Source: Prado023 sp963697345 | GTDB lineage: Bacteria > Actinomycetota > Actinomycetes > S36-B12 > CAIYMF01 | Assembly (NCBI GenBank): GCA_963697345.1 | Contig: CAVONS010000012.1 | Location: 58,142-122,141, forward strand | Length of the DNA: 64,000 nt | Direction of reading: 5' to 3' | Part shown: positions 17,919 to 28,951 of the stretch, in pieces | How the letters are laid out: each line of letters starts with the position of its first letter | Position numbering within the stretch: the first letter of the stretch is position 1 | Notes under the pieces: model-generated | What the model saw: only the letters and a program-made list of their open reading frames with translations | What the model was told of the DNA's origin: nothing | Database searches by the model: none | Position numbers and translations under genes: made by a program

Positions 17919-18926
17919 TCACCGTCCGGAAGTCGCCAGCAGTTGGTCGATCGCGCCGTAGACCTCAACACCGGCGCACTGCCCCTGCCCTGCGAAGAGG
18001 GCCCTTCCCGAGGCATCGGACAACCGGACCTCGACCGAGCCATCGAGGGTCTCGGAGACCCGTTGGTGCATCGAGGTGCGCACCGGCGCATGCAGCAGGC
18101 CGGCCGTCCGCCCGCCGATCGCCGCCGAGAGCTCGAGGGTGTCCCCCGAGGGGGCGCGCAGGGACCACTGCACCCGATCGTCGTTGACCTCGAGCTCGAC
18201 CGAGCGGGCCCGCGTGTAGCTCGTGAAGCGGTGCAGGCCGGCAGCTGGCCCCTCCGGGATGCGCAGGCCGACCAGGTCCCCGCGGAAGGCCGCGCGGCGC
18301 CACGGGATCAGTGCTGTCGAGGCCACGAGGCTCACTCCGGGCACCTCGAAGTGGTTGGACTGCATCCAGACGTAGGCCTGGGGGAAGGCGGTTCCCCAGT
18401 CCTTCTCCAGGTACCCGCGCCCACCCGCGAGCTCCACGGGCCCGGCTCCGGTGTCGACCCACCCGGCCAGGGCATGGTCCATGCTCACCACCCCGTGGTA
18501 GCACTCCATCGTGGGTACCCAGGCGTACCAACCCATGGCCCCCGGTTCACGCACGCTCACGGGCCACGGGACGCCGGGGCCGAAGCGGACCTCCGCCCTG
18601 AGGCCGGGAACGTCCACCACGATGCCATCCGAGCTGAACCTGTTGGCCCCCACACGCACGTCGAAGCTGTGGGTCTCGGCCCGGAAGTCCGAGAGCCCGA
18701 AGGGGTGGTACGCGGTCTGTCCGGTCACCCCGTCGAGCACCTGGACGAACGCCTCAGCGATCGACCCGTCCTCGGAGAGGAACACCCCGGGGATCACCGC
18801 GAGACGGGTCGACAGGTCGGCACTGACGAGCTTGACGTACCACCCCTCGAAGTAGGAGTGGCGCGAGGGCCGACCGCGCTCATGGTCGCGCAGGGGCCGT
18901 GAACCGTGGAAGCCTGCGGGGCTCAT
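17919..18926 (-). CDS. tocopherol cyclase-like protein
   Basis: A 335-residue soluble protein of the tocopherol-cyclase-like family. Markers are HSYFEGWYVKLVSAD near the N-terminus, WPVSVREPGAMGWYAWVP, the GGRGYLEKDWGTAFPQAYVWMQS core and a beta-rich remainder. Bacterial members without a tocopherol pathway are uncharacterised, so the catalytic role is unknown. The ATG at 18926 (MSPAGFHGSRP) is preferred; an ATG at 18947 adds seven residues. It lies 99 bp upstream of the PTS unit on the same strand and is divergent from tadA. Confidence 0.85.
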   Translation of the reverse strand: MSPAGFHGSRPLRDHERGRPSRHSYFEGWYVKLVSADLSTRLAVIPGVFLSEDGSIAEAFVQVLDGVTGQTAYHPFGLSDFRAETHSFDVRVGANRFSSDGIVVDVPGLRAEVRFGPGVPWPVSVREPGAMGWYAWVPTMECYHGVVSMDHALAGWVDTGAGPVELAGGRGYLEKDWGTAFPQAYVWMQSNHFEVPGVSLVASTALIPWRRAAFRGDLVGLRIPEGPAAGLHRFTSYTRARSVELEVNDDRVQWSLRAPSGDTLELSAAIGGRTAGLLHAPVRTSMHQRVSETLDGSVEVRLSDASGRALFAGQGQCAGVEVYGAIDQLLATSGR

Positions 18927-19052
18927 GATGGATCGGGGACCGGCCATGTGCCCACCCCACCAGCATGTCGTGCTGGGCACAACTGGAGGGGCCTGCCGGC
19001 AGCGACCCGGGTGCGCTCGAGCGCCGTCGGGCCAGTGGCAGACTTGCGGTCC

Positions 19053-19517
19053 ATGCACGCACCCATGGCCGACGAGGCAGCGATGCGCCTGGCGCTGGGC
19101 GTCGCCGACCTCGCCCTTGCCGCCGGCGACGTGCCGATCGGAGCGGTCGTGCTGGATCAGGCGGGGTGCGTCATCGGCGAGGGGTTCAACCGGCGCGAGG
19201 CGGACGCGGACCCGACAGCACACGCGGAGGTCCTGGCGCTGCGGGCCGCCGCACGGCACGTCGGCCAGTGGCGGCTGTCGGGCTGCACCCTCGTGGTGAC
19301 CCTTGAGCCGTGCGCGATGTGTGCCGGGGCCTGCGTCCTGTCCCGGGTCGACCGGGTCGTGTTCGGCGCCCACGACCCCAAGGCAGGTGCCGTCGGGTCC
19401 CTGTGGGACATCCTGCGCGACCCGCGGCTGAACCACCGCCCGGAGGTGGTGGCCGGCGTCCTGGCCGATCAGTCCGCCGCGAAGCTGCACGCCTTCTTCG
19501 AGGGCAGGCGCACCTGA
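19053..19517 (+). CDS. tadA: tRNA-specific adenosine deaminase
   Basis: Converts A34 to inosine in tRNA-Arg(ACG). 154 residues, cytidine-deaminase fold. Zinc and catalytic motifs are present: PTAHAEVLALRAAA (HAE) and EPCAMCAGACVLSRV (PCxxC), followed by FGAHDPKAGAVGS. ATG 19053 or, four codons later, ATG 19065 could be the start; a weak CAGACT box 8 nt upstream favours the first. It is followed 45 bp later by upp. Confidence 0.95.
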   Translation: MHAPMADEAAMRLALGVADLALAAGDVPIGAVVLDQAGCVIGEGFNRREADADPTAHAEVLALRAAARHVGQWRLSGCTLVVTLEPCAMCAGACVLSRVDRVVFGAHDPKAGAVGSLWDILRDPRLNHRPEVVAGVLADQSAAKLHAFFEGRRT

Positions 19518-19549
19518 CCTGGGCCACAGGGTGGGTCGGACCTGCGCAC

Positions 19550-19555
19550 TAGGCT
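19550..19555 (+). promoter_or_regulatory. -10 box of a probable leaderless upp promoter
   Basis: TAGGCT ends 7 nt before the upp ATG at 19563, with no ribosome-binding site between. Confidence 0.5.
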
Positions 19556-19562
19556 GACCGGC

Positions 19563-20201
19563 ATGCGCACCCTGCTCGCAGACCACCCGCTCATCGCCCA
19601 CAAGCTGACGACCCTGCGCGACGAGCGCACCGACTCCCCGACCTTCCGTCGGCTCGTCGACGAGCTGGTCACGCTGCTGGCCTACGAGGCCACCCGTGAC
19701 ATCCGCGTCGCCGAGGTCACGGTGACCACGCCTGTCGGTCCGGCGACCGGGCACCGGATGGCCCAGCCCCGTCCCGTGGTCGTCCCGATCCTGCGCGCGG
19801 GCCTGGGGATGCTCGAGGGGATGACCCGCCTGCTGCCGACCGCGGAGATCGGCTTCCTCGGGATGATCCGTGATGAGGTCACGCTCGAAGCCACCACGTA
19901 CGCCGACCGGTTGCCCAGCGATCTCAGCGGGCGCCAGGTCTTCCTGCTCGATCCCATGCTGGCCACGGGTGGGACGCTGATCATGGCCATGGACCTCGTG
20001 CTCGCCCGCGGCGCCCGGGACGTCACGGCCATCTGCATCCTTGCGGCCCCGGAGGGGATCGAGGCCGTTGATGCCGCCGTCGCCGATCGGATCCCCGAGA
20101 TCACGCTGGTCACTGCCGCGATCGACGAGCGCCTCAACGAGCACGGGTACATCGTCCCCGGGCTCGGAGATGCCGGCGACCGGCTCTACGGGGTCGTCTG
20201 A
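19563..20201 (+). CDS. upp: uracil phosphoribosyltransferase
   Basis: Pyrimidine salvage: uracil plus PRPP gives UMP. 212 residues, normal length. Motifs: VVVPILRAGLGMLEGM, VFLLDPMLATGGTLIMA (PRPP loop) and the uracil-binding C-terminus GYIVPGLGDAGDRLYG. The last 16 bp overlap the 3' end of the convergent LD-carboxypeptidase gene, so neither has a separate terminator. Confidence 0.97.
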   Translation: MRTLLADHPLIAHKLTTLRDERTDSPTFRRLVDELVTLLAYEATRDIRVAEVTVTTPVGPATGHRMAQPRPVVVPILRAGLGMLEGMTRLLPTAEIGFLGMIRDEVTLEATTYADRLPSDLSGRQVFLLDPMLATGGTLIMAMDLVLARGARDVTAICILAAPEGIEAVDAAVADRIPEITLVTAAIDERLNEHGYIVPGLGDAGDRLYGVV

Positions 20202-21148
20202 GGACTAGTCGGACTCCTCGGGGTCCCGGCCAGTTGCCCCATCTGTCCATAGATCCACGGCTCGTTGTCGGGATCATGGCCGACCGGCACACCGACGACG
20301 ATGGGCACGCCGAACTCCATGAGACGCTGCTCCATGAACGACTCGGCGTGCTGGTCGCGTTCACCGGGTGCCGCGCTGAAGGAGCCCAACGCGAAGGCCT
20401 GGACGCCCATCAGGCCGCCGGACAGCTGCAGCTGGGTGATCATCCGGTCCAGTCGGTACACGGGCTCGCCGACGTCCTCGAGGATCATGATGGCGCCATG
20501 TGAGCGCAACGCGTGCGGCGTGCCCGACAGCGCAGCCAGCATCGCGAGGTTGCCTCCCACGAAGGGGCCGGCGACGGCGCGACGCGGGCCGGCGACATGA
20601 TCGACCGATGCCCGGAACCCCGAGCCCTCCTGGAGCATGGCGCGAACCCTCTCCAGCACCTCGGGTGAGGCCATGTCGCCCAGCGCAGTGATCACGGGGG
20701 CGTGGACACCCATGAGCCCGCGCTGCACTGGGTGCGAGAGGTCAGCAGTCAGGCTGTGCTCGCGATACAGCGCGGCGAGGAAGGCCGTGGCATCCGAGAA
20801 GCCGAGCAGCGGTCGGTTCGGTACCGACTGCGGGTCCTTGATCAGCTCGATCAGGTCCTCCAGCAGGTGCATGGCACCGAAGCCGCCCCGCGCGAACCAG
20901 ATCGCCTCGAGCTCCGGGTCGGTCATCGCCCACCGCAGGTCCTCCCGCCGCTGTGCGACGGTCCCGGCGGTGTGGCCCGTCACGGCCAGGACGTGCTTGC
21001 CGACCACGGGCTGATAGCCCCACCGCTGCAGAACCTCCAGCCCACGGCCCAGCCGCGCCGGCTGGACCGGTCCCGAAGGTGCGATGACGGCGATCCGCGC
21101 ACCGGCTGGCAGGAGTGATCCCGGGAGATCACGCTGGCTCAGGAACAT
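20186..21148 (-). CDS. LD-carboxypeptidase (peptidase family S66)
   Basis: A 320-residue S66 serine peptidase. Relatives (LdcA) remove the terminal D-Ala from murein tetrapeptides in cell-wall recycling; some actinobacterial members give microcin C self-immunity (MccF). The catalytic triad is recognisable: nucleophile Ser in PLLGFSDATAFLAAL, Glu in MILEDVGEPVYRLD and His in VVGVPVGHDPDNEP. WFARGGFGAMHLLEDL is the family substrate loop. It starts at ATG 21148 with a GGAGGA site. Without a signal peptide it is cytosolic, which fits recycling. Confidence 0.92.
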   Translation of the reverse strand: MFLSQRDLPGSLLPAGARIAVIAPSGPVQPARLGRGLEVLQRWGYQPVVGKHVLAVTGHTAGTVAQRREDLRWAMTDPELEAIWFARGGFGAMHLLEDLIELIKDPQSVPNRPLLGFSDATAFLAALYREHSLTADLSHPVQRGLMGVHAPVITALGDMASPEVLERVRAMLQEGSGFRASVDHVAGPRRAVAGPFVGGNLAMLAALSGTPHALRSHGAIMILEDVGEPVYRLDRMITQLQLSGGLMGVQAFALGSFSAAPGERDQHAESFMEQRLMEFGVPIVVGVPVGHDPDNEPWIYGQMGQLAGTPRSPTSPQTTP

Positions 21149-21234
21149 CCGGGTTGGCTCCTCCCCACGCGCCGGCGACGTCCTCCGGGATCCACGCTAC
21201 GCCCACGAGGGCGCCGCGCACGCGCAGGGACGCC

Positions 21235-21654
21235 CTACTCGACTGTGAGCGTGATCGGGACCGCCGACAGCGCCCGGCTGACCGGGCATCCCGCCTTCGC
21301 GGCCTCGGCCGCTGCCAGGAAGCCGGCGGCGTCCAGCCCGGGAACATCACCGCTGACGGTCAGCCGGATCCCCACGATCCCCGTGCCTGGCTGGAAGTCG
21401 ACCTCGGCCGACGTGGCCAGCTCGGCCGGCGGGGTACCCCCCTGGCTCAGCCCGTTGGACAGCGCCATGGAGAAGCACGTCGCGTGGGCGGCCGCGATGA
21501 GCTCCTCGGGGCTCGTCCTGCCCTCGGGCTCCGCAGATCGGGCAGCCCAGGTCACCGGATGGGTACCCATGTTGGAGGACTCGAAGGTCACGTTCCCCGA
21601 GCCCTCGGTCAGGCTGCCCGTCCAGATCGTTGATGCGCGCCGCGTGGTTGCCAT
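21235..21654 (-). CDS. OsmC/Ohr-family peroxiredoxin
   Basis: A 139-residue OsmC-type protein that would reduce organic hydroperoxides with a Cys pair. The two redox cysteines are in AAAHATCFSMALS and AAKAGCPVSRALSA, and the N-terminus has the usual STIWTGSLTEGSGNV strand. The ATG at 21654 has an AAGGGG site; extending further upstream would add unlike sequence. Neighbouring genes have unrelated functions. Confidence 0.92.
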   Translation of the reverse strand: MATTRRASTIWTGSLTEGSGNVTFESSNMGTHPVTWAARSAEPEGRTSPEELIAAAHATCFSMALSNGLSQGGTPPAELATSAEVDFQPGTGIVGIRLTVSGDVPGLDAAGFLAAAEAAKAGCPVSRALSAVPITLTVE

Positions 21655-21769
21655 GAATGCCCCTTCGATGTCGTGTACGACGATCATGGGGGTGCGGGCG
21701 CCCTGACGCCAACCGGGATCGACCCACGCTGGGGCCACTGGGGCCGGGGAGCGCCGTCGTGGGGTCAGG

Positions 21770-22468
21770 TCAGGACAGGCCCAGCCAGGCGGCCGGGTCG
21801 ATGAAGGAGCCACTGCGGCCGGTCACCTCGAGGTGCAGGTGGCTCCCGGTGACGTTGCCCGTGGAGCCCACGTCGCCGACGTGCTGGCCACCTCCGACGA
21901 CATCACCGACCCCCACCAGGAGGCGGGACAGGTGGTTGTAGGCGGTGACCGTGCCGTCAGCGTGCCTGATCTCCAGACGCTGCCCGTAGGCCCCCTCCCA
22001 CCCAGCGGCGATCACCTTGCCGGCCTGGGCGGCCTGCACGTTCGTGCCGGTCGGGGCGGCGAAGTCGAGCCCGGTGTGCCGACCCCCACTCCAGTACCAG
22101 CCCCAGTCACCGAAGCGTGCCGTCAGGTTGTAGTCCCCGGTCAGGGGCACGTACTTCTTGTCGAGACGCTTGCGAGCAGCCGACGCGACCTTCTCACGGC
22201 GCTCCTCGGCGCGCTTGCGCTGCGCCGCCACAGTCTCCTGCTGCAACTCGAGCGCGAGACGCTCCTGCTCGGCGCGCTCCGCGTCGATGTCCAGGATCGG
22301 CTGGAAGGGGTCCGTGAGCTGCGGGATTGCCGTCGACGTGAGGATCCAGCTGTTCTGCCCGTCAAAGGTGACCGCCTGCGCCGGGGCCGCAGCCAGTCCG
22401 ATGACCAGTCCGGTGCCGACAAGTCCGGCGGCCGCGATGCGGGCACCACGCCTGCGTGTCGAGCGCAT
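21770..22468 (-). CDS. secreted M23 (LytM-type) peptidase
   Basis: A 232-residue exported cell-wall protein. Signal peptide at 1-32 ends in APAQA; a helical, charged coiled-coil stretch (about 65-100, AEQERLALELQQETVAAQRK) follows; then comes a LytM/M23 domain with the zinc ligands in GGRHTGLDFAAPTGT and GSHLHLEV. The intact HxxxD and HxH motifs suggest an active glycyl/D-Ala endopeptidase rather than a degenerate activator. It has ATG 22468 with a GGAG site. Confidence 0.93.
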   Translation of the reverse strand: MRSTRRRGARIAAAGLVGTGLVIGLAAAPAQAVTFDGQNSWILTSTAIPQLTDPFQPILDIDAERAEQERLALELQQETVAAQRKRAEERREKVASAARKRLDKKYVPLTGDYNLTARFGDWGWYWSGGRHTGLDFAAPTGTNVQAAQAGKVIAAGWEGAYGQRLEIRHADGTVTAYNHLSRLLVGVGDVVGGGQHVGDVGSTGNVTGSHLHLEVTGRSGSFIDPAAWLGLS

Positions 22469-22682
22469 CGTTGTCCAACTCCCAGTTCGCCGGATTCGCG
22501 CGGGGGCATATGCCCGGGGGGTTCCGCGTTGCGGCTGCGCTGTCCATTCCCGATCGCCTCGTCATGAAACGGCGACATCAAGCGCATTCCGGGCATCGGA
22601 GTGTGAGTCTGCTCACGTTGAGGGCAGATCGAGGCGGATATGGCGAAGGAGCAGTCGTCTGTGACTGCCCCTTCGCCCGCGG

Positions 22683-22767
22683 CGGAGGATACGGGATTTG
22701 AACCCGTGAGGGTGTTACCCCAACACGATTTCCAATCGTGCGCACTAGGCCACTATGCGAATCCTCC
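22683..22767 (-). tRNA. tRNA-Ser(GGA)
   Basis: A minus-strand 85-nt class II tRNA. The acceptor stem GGAGGAT pairs with ATCCTCC, the anticodon loop is ATTGGAAATC region with anticodon GGA, there is a long variable arm, and the T-arm is GGGTTCAAATCCC. The discriminator is G and CCA is not encoded. Confidence 0.95.
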
Positions 22768-22870
22768 GCGCCAGATTCTACGGTCAAGCGCGAACTTCTC
22801 CGAATCTGTGGCCGGCGCCCAGCGCCCCGACGCGTGGCCGGGCCCGGGACGGGCACCCCCGACCGGGGCG

Positions 22871-22876
22871 TAGAAT
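22871..22876 (+). promoter_or_regulatory. -10 box of the SRP RNA promoter
   Basis: TAGAAT lies 7 nt before the inferred 5' end of the SRP RNA, at the right distance for a housekeeping promoter. Confidence 0.55.
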
Positions 22877-22883
22877 GGTGGCC

Positions 22884-22970
22884 GACCCCTCGCGTGGCGT
22901 CACCCTGTGAACCTCCCCAGGGCCGGAAGGCAGCAAGGATAAGCGGGCTCTGGCGGGTGCGCGGGGGGTC
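22884..22970 (+). ncRNA. ffs: small signal recognition particle RNA (4.5S type)
   Basis: The ends pair (GACCCC(T)CGCG with CGCGGGGGGTC), and the apical domain has the conserved helix 8 sequence CAGGGCCGGAAGGCAGCA, which binds Ffh and carries the GGAA tetraloop and symmetric internal loop. The ends are set by stem pairing and may be off by a few bases. Confidence 0.93.
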
Positions 22971-22988
22971 ACCTCTGTCAGTCGTGGC

Positions 22989-25900
22989 TCACGACGGGCC
23001 CGGGAACGTCCCGCCGGTCTGCTCGAGCAGGCGTCGCGCGGCCATCCGGCCGGCCTCGACGACCAGGTCCATCTGGTGCCACTCGAGGGTTCCGACCCCG
23101 AGGGGGGGCGGCGTGATGACCGTGGCGCCGGCCGCGCGTGCCGCGGCGACCGCCCCGCCGCTGCCGATCATCATCACCCGCAGGAGCGTGTCGCCCATGG
23201 CGGGCATCCGCGGCGGGCCGGTCCTCATGGCTCCGCCGCCACCGCCGCCCATCGCGATGTTCACGGCCAGGATGGGCCCCTCGTCGCGCTGGGTCAGCAG
23301 GCCCACCGGGAGGTTGTCCAGGACCCCGCCGTCCACCAGCAGGCGGTCGCCGATCCGCATGGGCGGGAACAGGACGGGGATCGAGACCGAGGCGCTGATG
23401 GCCTCAGCAAGGTCACCACGCCGGTGCTCCATGGGTGCCCGGCCGAGCAGGTCCACGCTCATGCACCGGAACTGCCGCGGCAGGGCCTGGATCTCCTGGC
23501 CGCCCATCCGGTGGCGCAGCATGCTGCGAGTGCGCCGGCCCCTGATCAGTGACACCGACGGGAACGCGTAGTCCCCGAGGGGGTTGGTGCGCACGAAGTC
23601 CTCGTAGTGCACCTCGTGCAGTGTGACCGGGTCCATGCCCGAGGCCCACGCCCCCGCCACGATCGAGCCGATGCTGGCCCCGGCCACCCGGTCGACCATG
23701 ATCCCCGCGGAGGTCAGCTCCTGGAGCACCCCGATGTGGGCGAAGCCGCGAGCCCCACCACCGGCCATCACCATGCCCACCGACCAGCCGCCGATCCGCG
23801 CGGCGAGCATCCGCAGGTCGTCGCCGGGCACGTGATCTGCCGCGATGGTGACCTGCCAGGGGTCCAGGGCTTCGCACCACAGGCGCAGCGCCTCCTCCGG
23901 TGGCCGACCACCCACCAGGACGACGTCGGCTCCGGTCCCAAGAACGTCGGCGTCTGCCGGCGGCGCAGCGGCGGCCGCGGCCACGAGCACCAGGTGATCG
24001 GCCTGGCGCAGGCAGAAGTCCCGGTGCGGGTCCTCGGCACCGGCCACCAGCAGTACCCGGTCGAGCTCGGCCTCCGCGCGCTCGAGGGACTCGGGGCCGG
24101 GATCGCCGAGCAGGTCGGCCCGCAGGCCGGTGCGCAGGTGCGCCACGAGCTCCGCGGCGACGGCGTCGACGGGCGCCCCCGGGTGCAACCCGATCACGGA
24201 GACGACCACCGGCCGGGTGCCGTCGGCCCTGGCCGGCGGCCGGGCGTCGCTGAGCTGTTCGGCGAGGACCCCGGCCAGCGCCGGGTAGGCGCTGGGGTCC
24301 TCGGACATGGCGGCGTCGAAGTCCGCGCGCGAGACCTCGCTGAGGATGCTGTCGCGACGTGCCCGGATCGAGGCCGAGCGCGACCCAGCAGTGAGCAGGG
24401 CCAGCTCGCCCACCACCGAGCCCGGGGCGAGCTCGCGCACGACCTCGTCGTCGACCACCACCTCGAGCCGCCCGGCCCGCAGGACGAAGACCGAGTCGGC
24501 CGGGTCGCCGGCGCGGAACAGGAACGCGCCACCCTCGAGATGGCGGTCGCGTGCGGCCAGGTCCAGCGCGTTGCGCACGGCCTCGGGCAGGCGGCTGAAG
24601 AGCGCCACCGTCCCGATCGAGGTGGAACCCTGCCCCCGCCCGGCCCCGGGCTCGGGCAGGTGCACCTCGATCCGCCGTGCGGCCGGATCGTCCGGCTCCT
24701 CGTCGGCCGGTTGGATCCGTCCCAGGAAGACCGAGATGACGGCCACCGCGAGGAAGCTGGCCACCGACATCCACCATCCGTCGCGGAAGGAGCCCACGGA
24801 TGTCGCGGGGGTGGGCGTCCCGATGATGACCACGAGCAGGGCGATGCCCAGGACGCCGCCCATCTGCCGCGTGCTGGAGGCCACCGCTGACGCCGTGGCG
24901 TACCGACCCCCCGGCACGGCGGCCAGCGTGGCGCTGCCGAGCAGGGGCAGGGTCATCCCGACCCCGATGCCGCTGAGCACCTGCCCCGGGAGCCACTCGG
25001 TCAGGAACTCGGGGCTGGTGCCGACCTGTGTGGCGTACCAGACATAGGACATCGCCCAGATGACGGCACCGGGGACGATGAACAGCCGATAGCCGTACTG
25101 GGCGGCCTTGGGGCCCAGCACGGCGGCCACGACCGCGGCGATCAGAGCTGCGGGAACCAGCGCGAGTCCGGCGCGCAGGACGCTGTATCCCCAGACGTAG
25201 GTCAGCCACAGGATGTTGGTCAGAAGGTAGGCGTAGAAGCCCATGCCTGCCGCGATCGTCGCCACGTTCCCGACCTTGAAGGCGCGGACCTTGAGCAGCT
25301 CGGGGTCCAGCAGCGGCGAGCGGTGGCGTCGGGAGCTGAAGACGAACAGGACGGCCAGGACCGCCGAGACGCCGAACGACGCGAGGACGGCCACGCTCGT
25401 CCAACCCCACTCATCGCCCTGCACGATGCCGAGGGTGAGCAGGCCCAGTGCGAGCGCGAACAGCGCTGCCCCGCCGAGGTCTGGCAGCGTCCGGCGTCCC
25501 GGTGCGCGGCTCTCGACGAGCGCGCGGCGGGCGATGATCCACGCGGCGATGCCGAAGGGGAGGTTGACCAGGAAGGCCCACCGCCAGTCGCCGAGCTCGA
25601 CGAGGACACCGCCGATCGGCGGCCCGAGTCCCGACGCGAGGGCCGCGGAGGCACCCCAGAGCCCGACGGCATGGGTCCGGCGCTCGGCCGGGAACGCCGC
25701 GACGACCAGGGCCAGCGACGCGGGCACGAGCATCGCCGCGCCGAGGGCCTGCACGACTCGGGCACCGACGAGGAACGCCACCGACGGCGACAGCGCGCAG
25801 ATGACAGAGGCGACCGTGAACACAAGGACGCCCCAGACGAACGCGCGCCGTCGGCCGATCAGGTCGCTCATCCGCCCGAACGGGACCAGGAACGCGGCGA

Positions 25901-26117
25901 ACACGATGTTGTATGCGTTCAGGACCCACGACAGGTTGCTGATGGTGGAGTCCGGGAACGACTCGCGGATGCTGGGGAACGCGACGTTGACGATCGTTGC
26001 GTCGAGGAATGCCAGGAAGGCCCCGAAGGAGGCCACGGCCAGGACGGTCCCACTGGAGACCCGCCCGCGGCTGCCCCCGCCAGGGACGGTCCGGCGCGTC
26101 TGCACATCCGAGCTCAT
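22989..26117 (-). CDS. three-domain fusion: DHA2 MFS transporter, cyclic-nucleotide-binding domain, patatin-like phospholipase
   Basis: A 1042-residue protein. Residues about 20-490 form a 14-helix EmrB/QacA-type drug:proton antiporter (FLDATIVNVAFPSI; GRMSDLIGRRRAFVWG). Residues about 515-630 form a cNMP-binding beta-roll (LFRAGDPADSVFVLRAG, VVGELALLTAG). A linker of about 150 residues follows, then a patatin/NTE-like hydrolase with oxyanion loop GGGARGF (about 785-791), nucleophile Ser815 in GASIGS and Asp about 929 in VDGGVLDN. All catalytic residues are present. A similar long fusion is, from memory, known in mycobacteria (Rv3239c-like). Effluxed substrate, cNMP ligand and lipid target are unknown. 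Signalling-controlled lipid remodelling next to an efflux pump is an inference from the fusion. Confidence 0.92.
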   Translation of the reverse strand: MSSDVQTRRTVPGGGSRGRVSSGTVLAVASFGAFLAFLDATIVNVAFPSIRESFPDSTISNLSWVLNAYNIVFAAFLVPFGRMSDLIGRRRAFVWGVLVFTVASVICALSPSVAFLVGARVVQALGAAMLVPASLALVVAAFPAERRTHAVGLWGASAALASGLGPPIGGVLVELGDWRWAFLVNLPFGIAAWIIARRALVESRAPGRRTLPDLGGAALFALALGLLTLGIVQGDEWGWTSVAVLASFGVSAVLAVLFVFSSRRHRSPLLDPELLKVRAFKVGNVATIAAGMGFYAYLLTNILWLTYVWGYSVLRAGLALVPAALIAAVVAAVLGPKAAQYGYRLFIVPGAVIWAMSYVWYATQVGTSPEFLTEWLPGQVLSGIGVGMTLPLLGSATLAAVPGGRYATASAVASSTRQMGGVLGIALLVVIIGTPTPATSVGSFRDGWWMSVASFLAVAVISVFLGRIQPADEEPDDPAARRIEVHLPEPGAGRGQGSTSIGTVALFSRLPEAVRNALDLAARDRHLEGGAFLFRAGDPADSVFVLRAGRLEVVVDDEVVRELAPGSVVGELALLTAGSRSASIRARRDSILSEVSRADFDAAMSEDPSAYPALAGVLAEQLSDARPPARADGTRPVVVSVIGLHPGAPVDAVAAELVAHLRTGLRADLLGDPGPESLERAEAELDRVLLVAGAEDPHRDFCLRQADHLVLVAAAAAAPPADADVLGTGADVVLVGGRPPEEALRLWCEALDPWQVTIAADHVPGDDLRMLAARIGGWSVGMVMAGGGARGFAHIGVLQELTSAGIMVDRVAGASIGSIVAGAWASGMDPVTLHEVHYEDFVRTNPLGDYAFPSVSLIRGRRTRSMLRHRMGGQEIQALPRQFRCMSVDLLGRAPMEHRRGDLAEAISASVSIPVLFPPMRIGDRLLVDGGVLDNLPVGLLTQRDEGPILAVNIAMGGGGGGAMRTGPPRMPAMGDTLLRVMMIGSGGAVAAARAAGATVITPPPLGVGTLEWHQMDLVVEAGRMAARRLLEQTGGTFPGPS

Positions 26118-26241
26118 GGCAACCGACTCCCACCCACGTCAAGTGGGTACCCGCTGGGGTACCGCACACAGGGGCTCACCGTAGGGGGCTGCGGCCACGA
26201 TTGCGCGCTGGAATGCGGGCGGGCCAGGGTCAGGGCCAGGG

Positions 26242-28827
<2,586 letters not shown>

Positions 28828-28855
28828 ATCGGCGACCTCCTAAACACGCTTCAGA

Positions 28856-28951
28856 ATCTCCTCCGCCTGCTCCGATGTCCTCCGCGTGCGTGCGGAGGGG
28901 ATCGGAGGTCACGGAGGGGATTCGAGGGGTGGGGTGGGTGGGTGGGGTGGG
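28856..28951 (-). repeat. intergenic module, copy A: C-tract, CGAAT, CCTCCG boxes, CGGAGG boxes (hspR-clpB)
   Basis: Read on the minus strand directly after the hspR stop: CCCACCCCACCC-type tract (28951-28926, no G), then TCGAAT, two CCTCCG-containing boxes and two CGGAGG boxes. Copy B at 39106-39204 has the same order. Read on the plus strand, 28856-28921 aligns without gaps to 39139-39204: boxes match and spacers do not. The plus strand of the tract fits a G-quadruplex pattern. Confidence 0.75.

Noticed and set aside
17943..20144. Long frames on both strands around tadA/upp that would extend the tocopherol-cyclase-like gene to 741 codons
   Set aside because: The extension is antisense to tadA and upp and has no domain match; the family N-terminus begins near 18926.
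28828..28951. A second HAIR operator before clpB
   Set aside because: No CTTGAGT-N7-ACTCAAG-like sequence is present in this gap; the visible structure is the CCTCCG/CGGAGG module instead.
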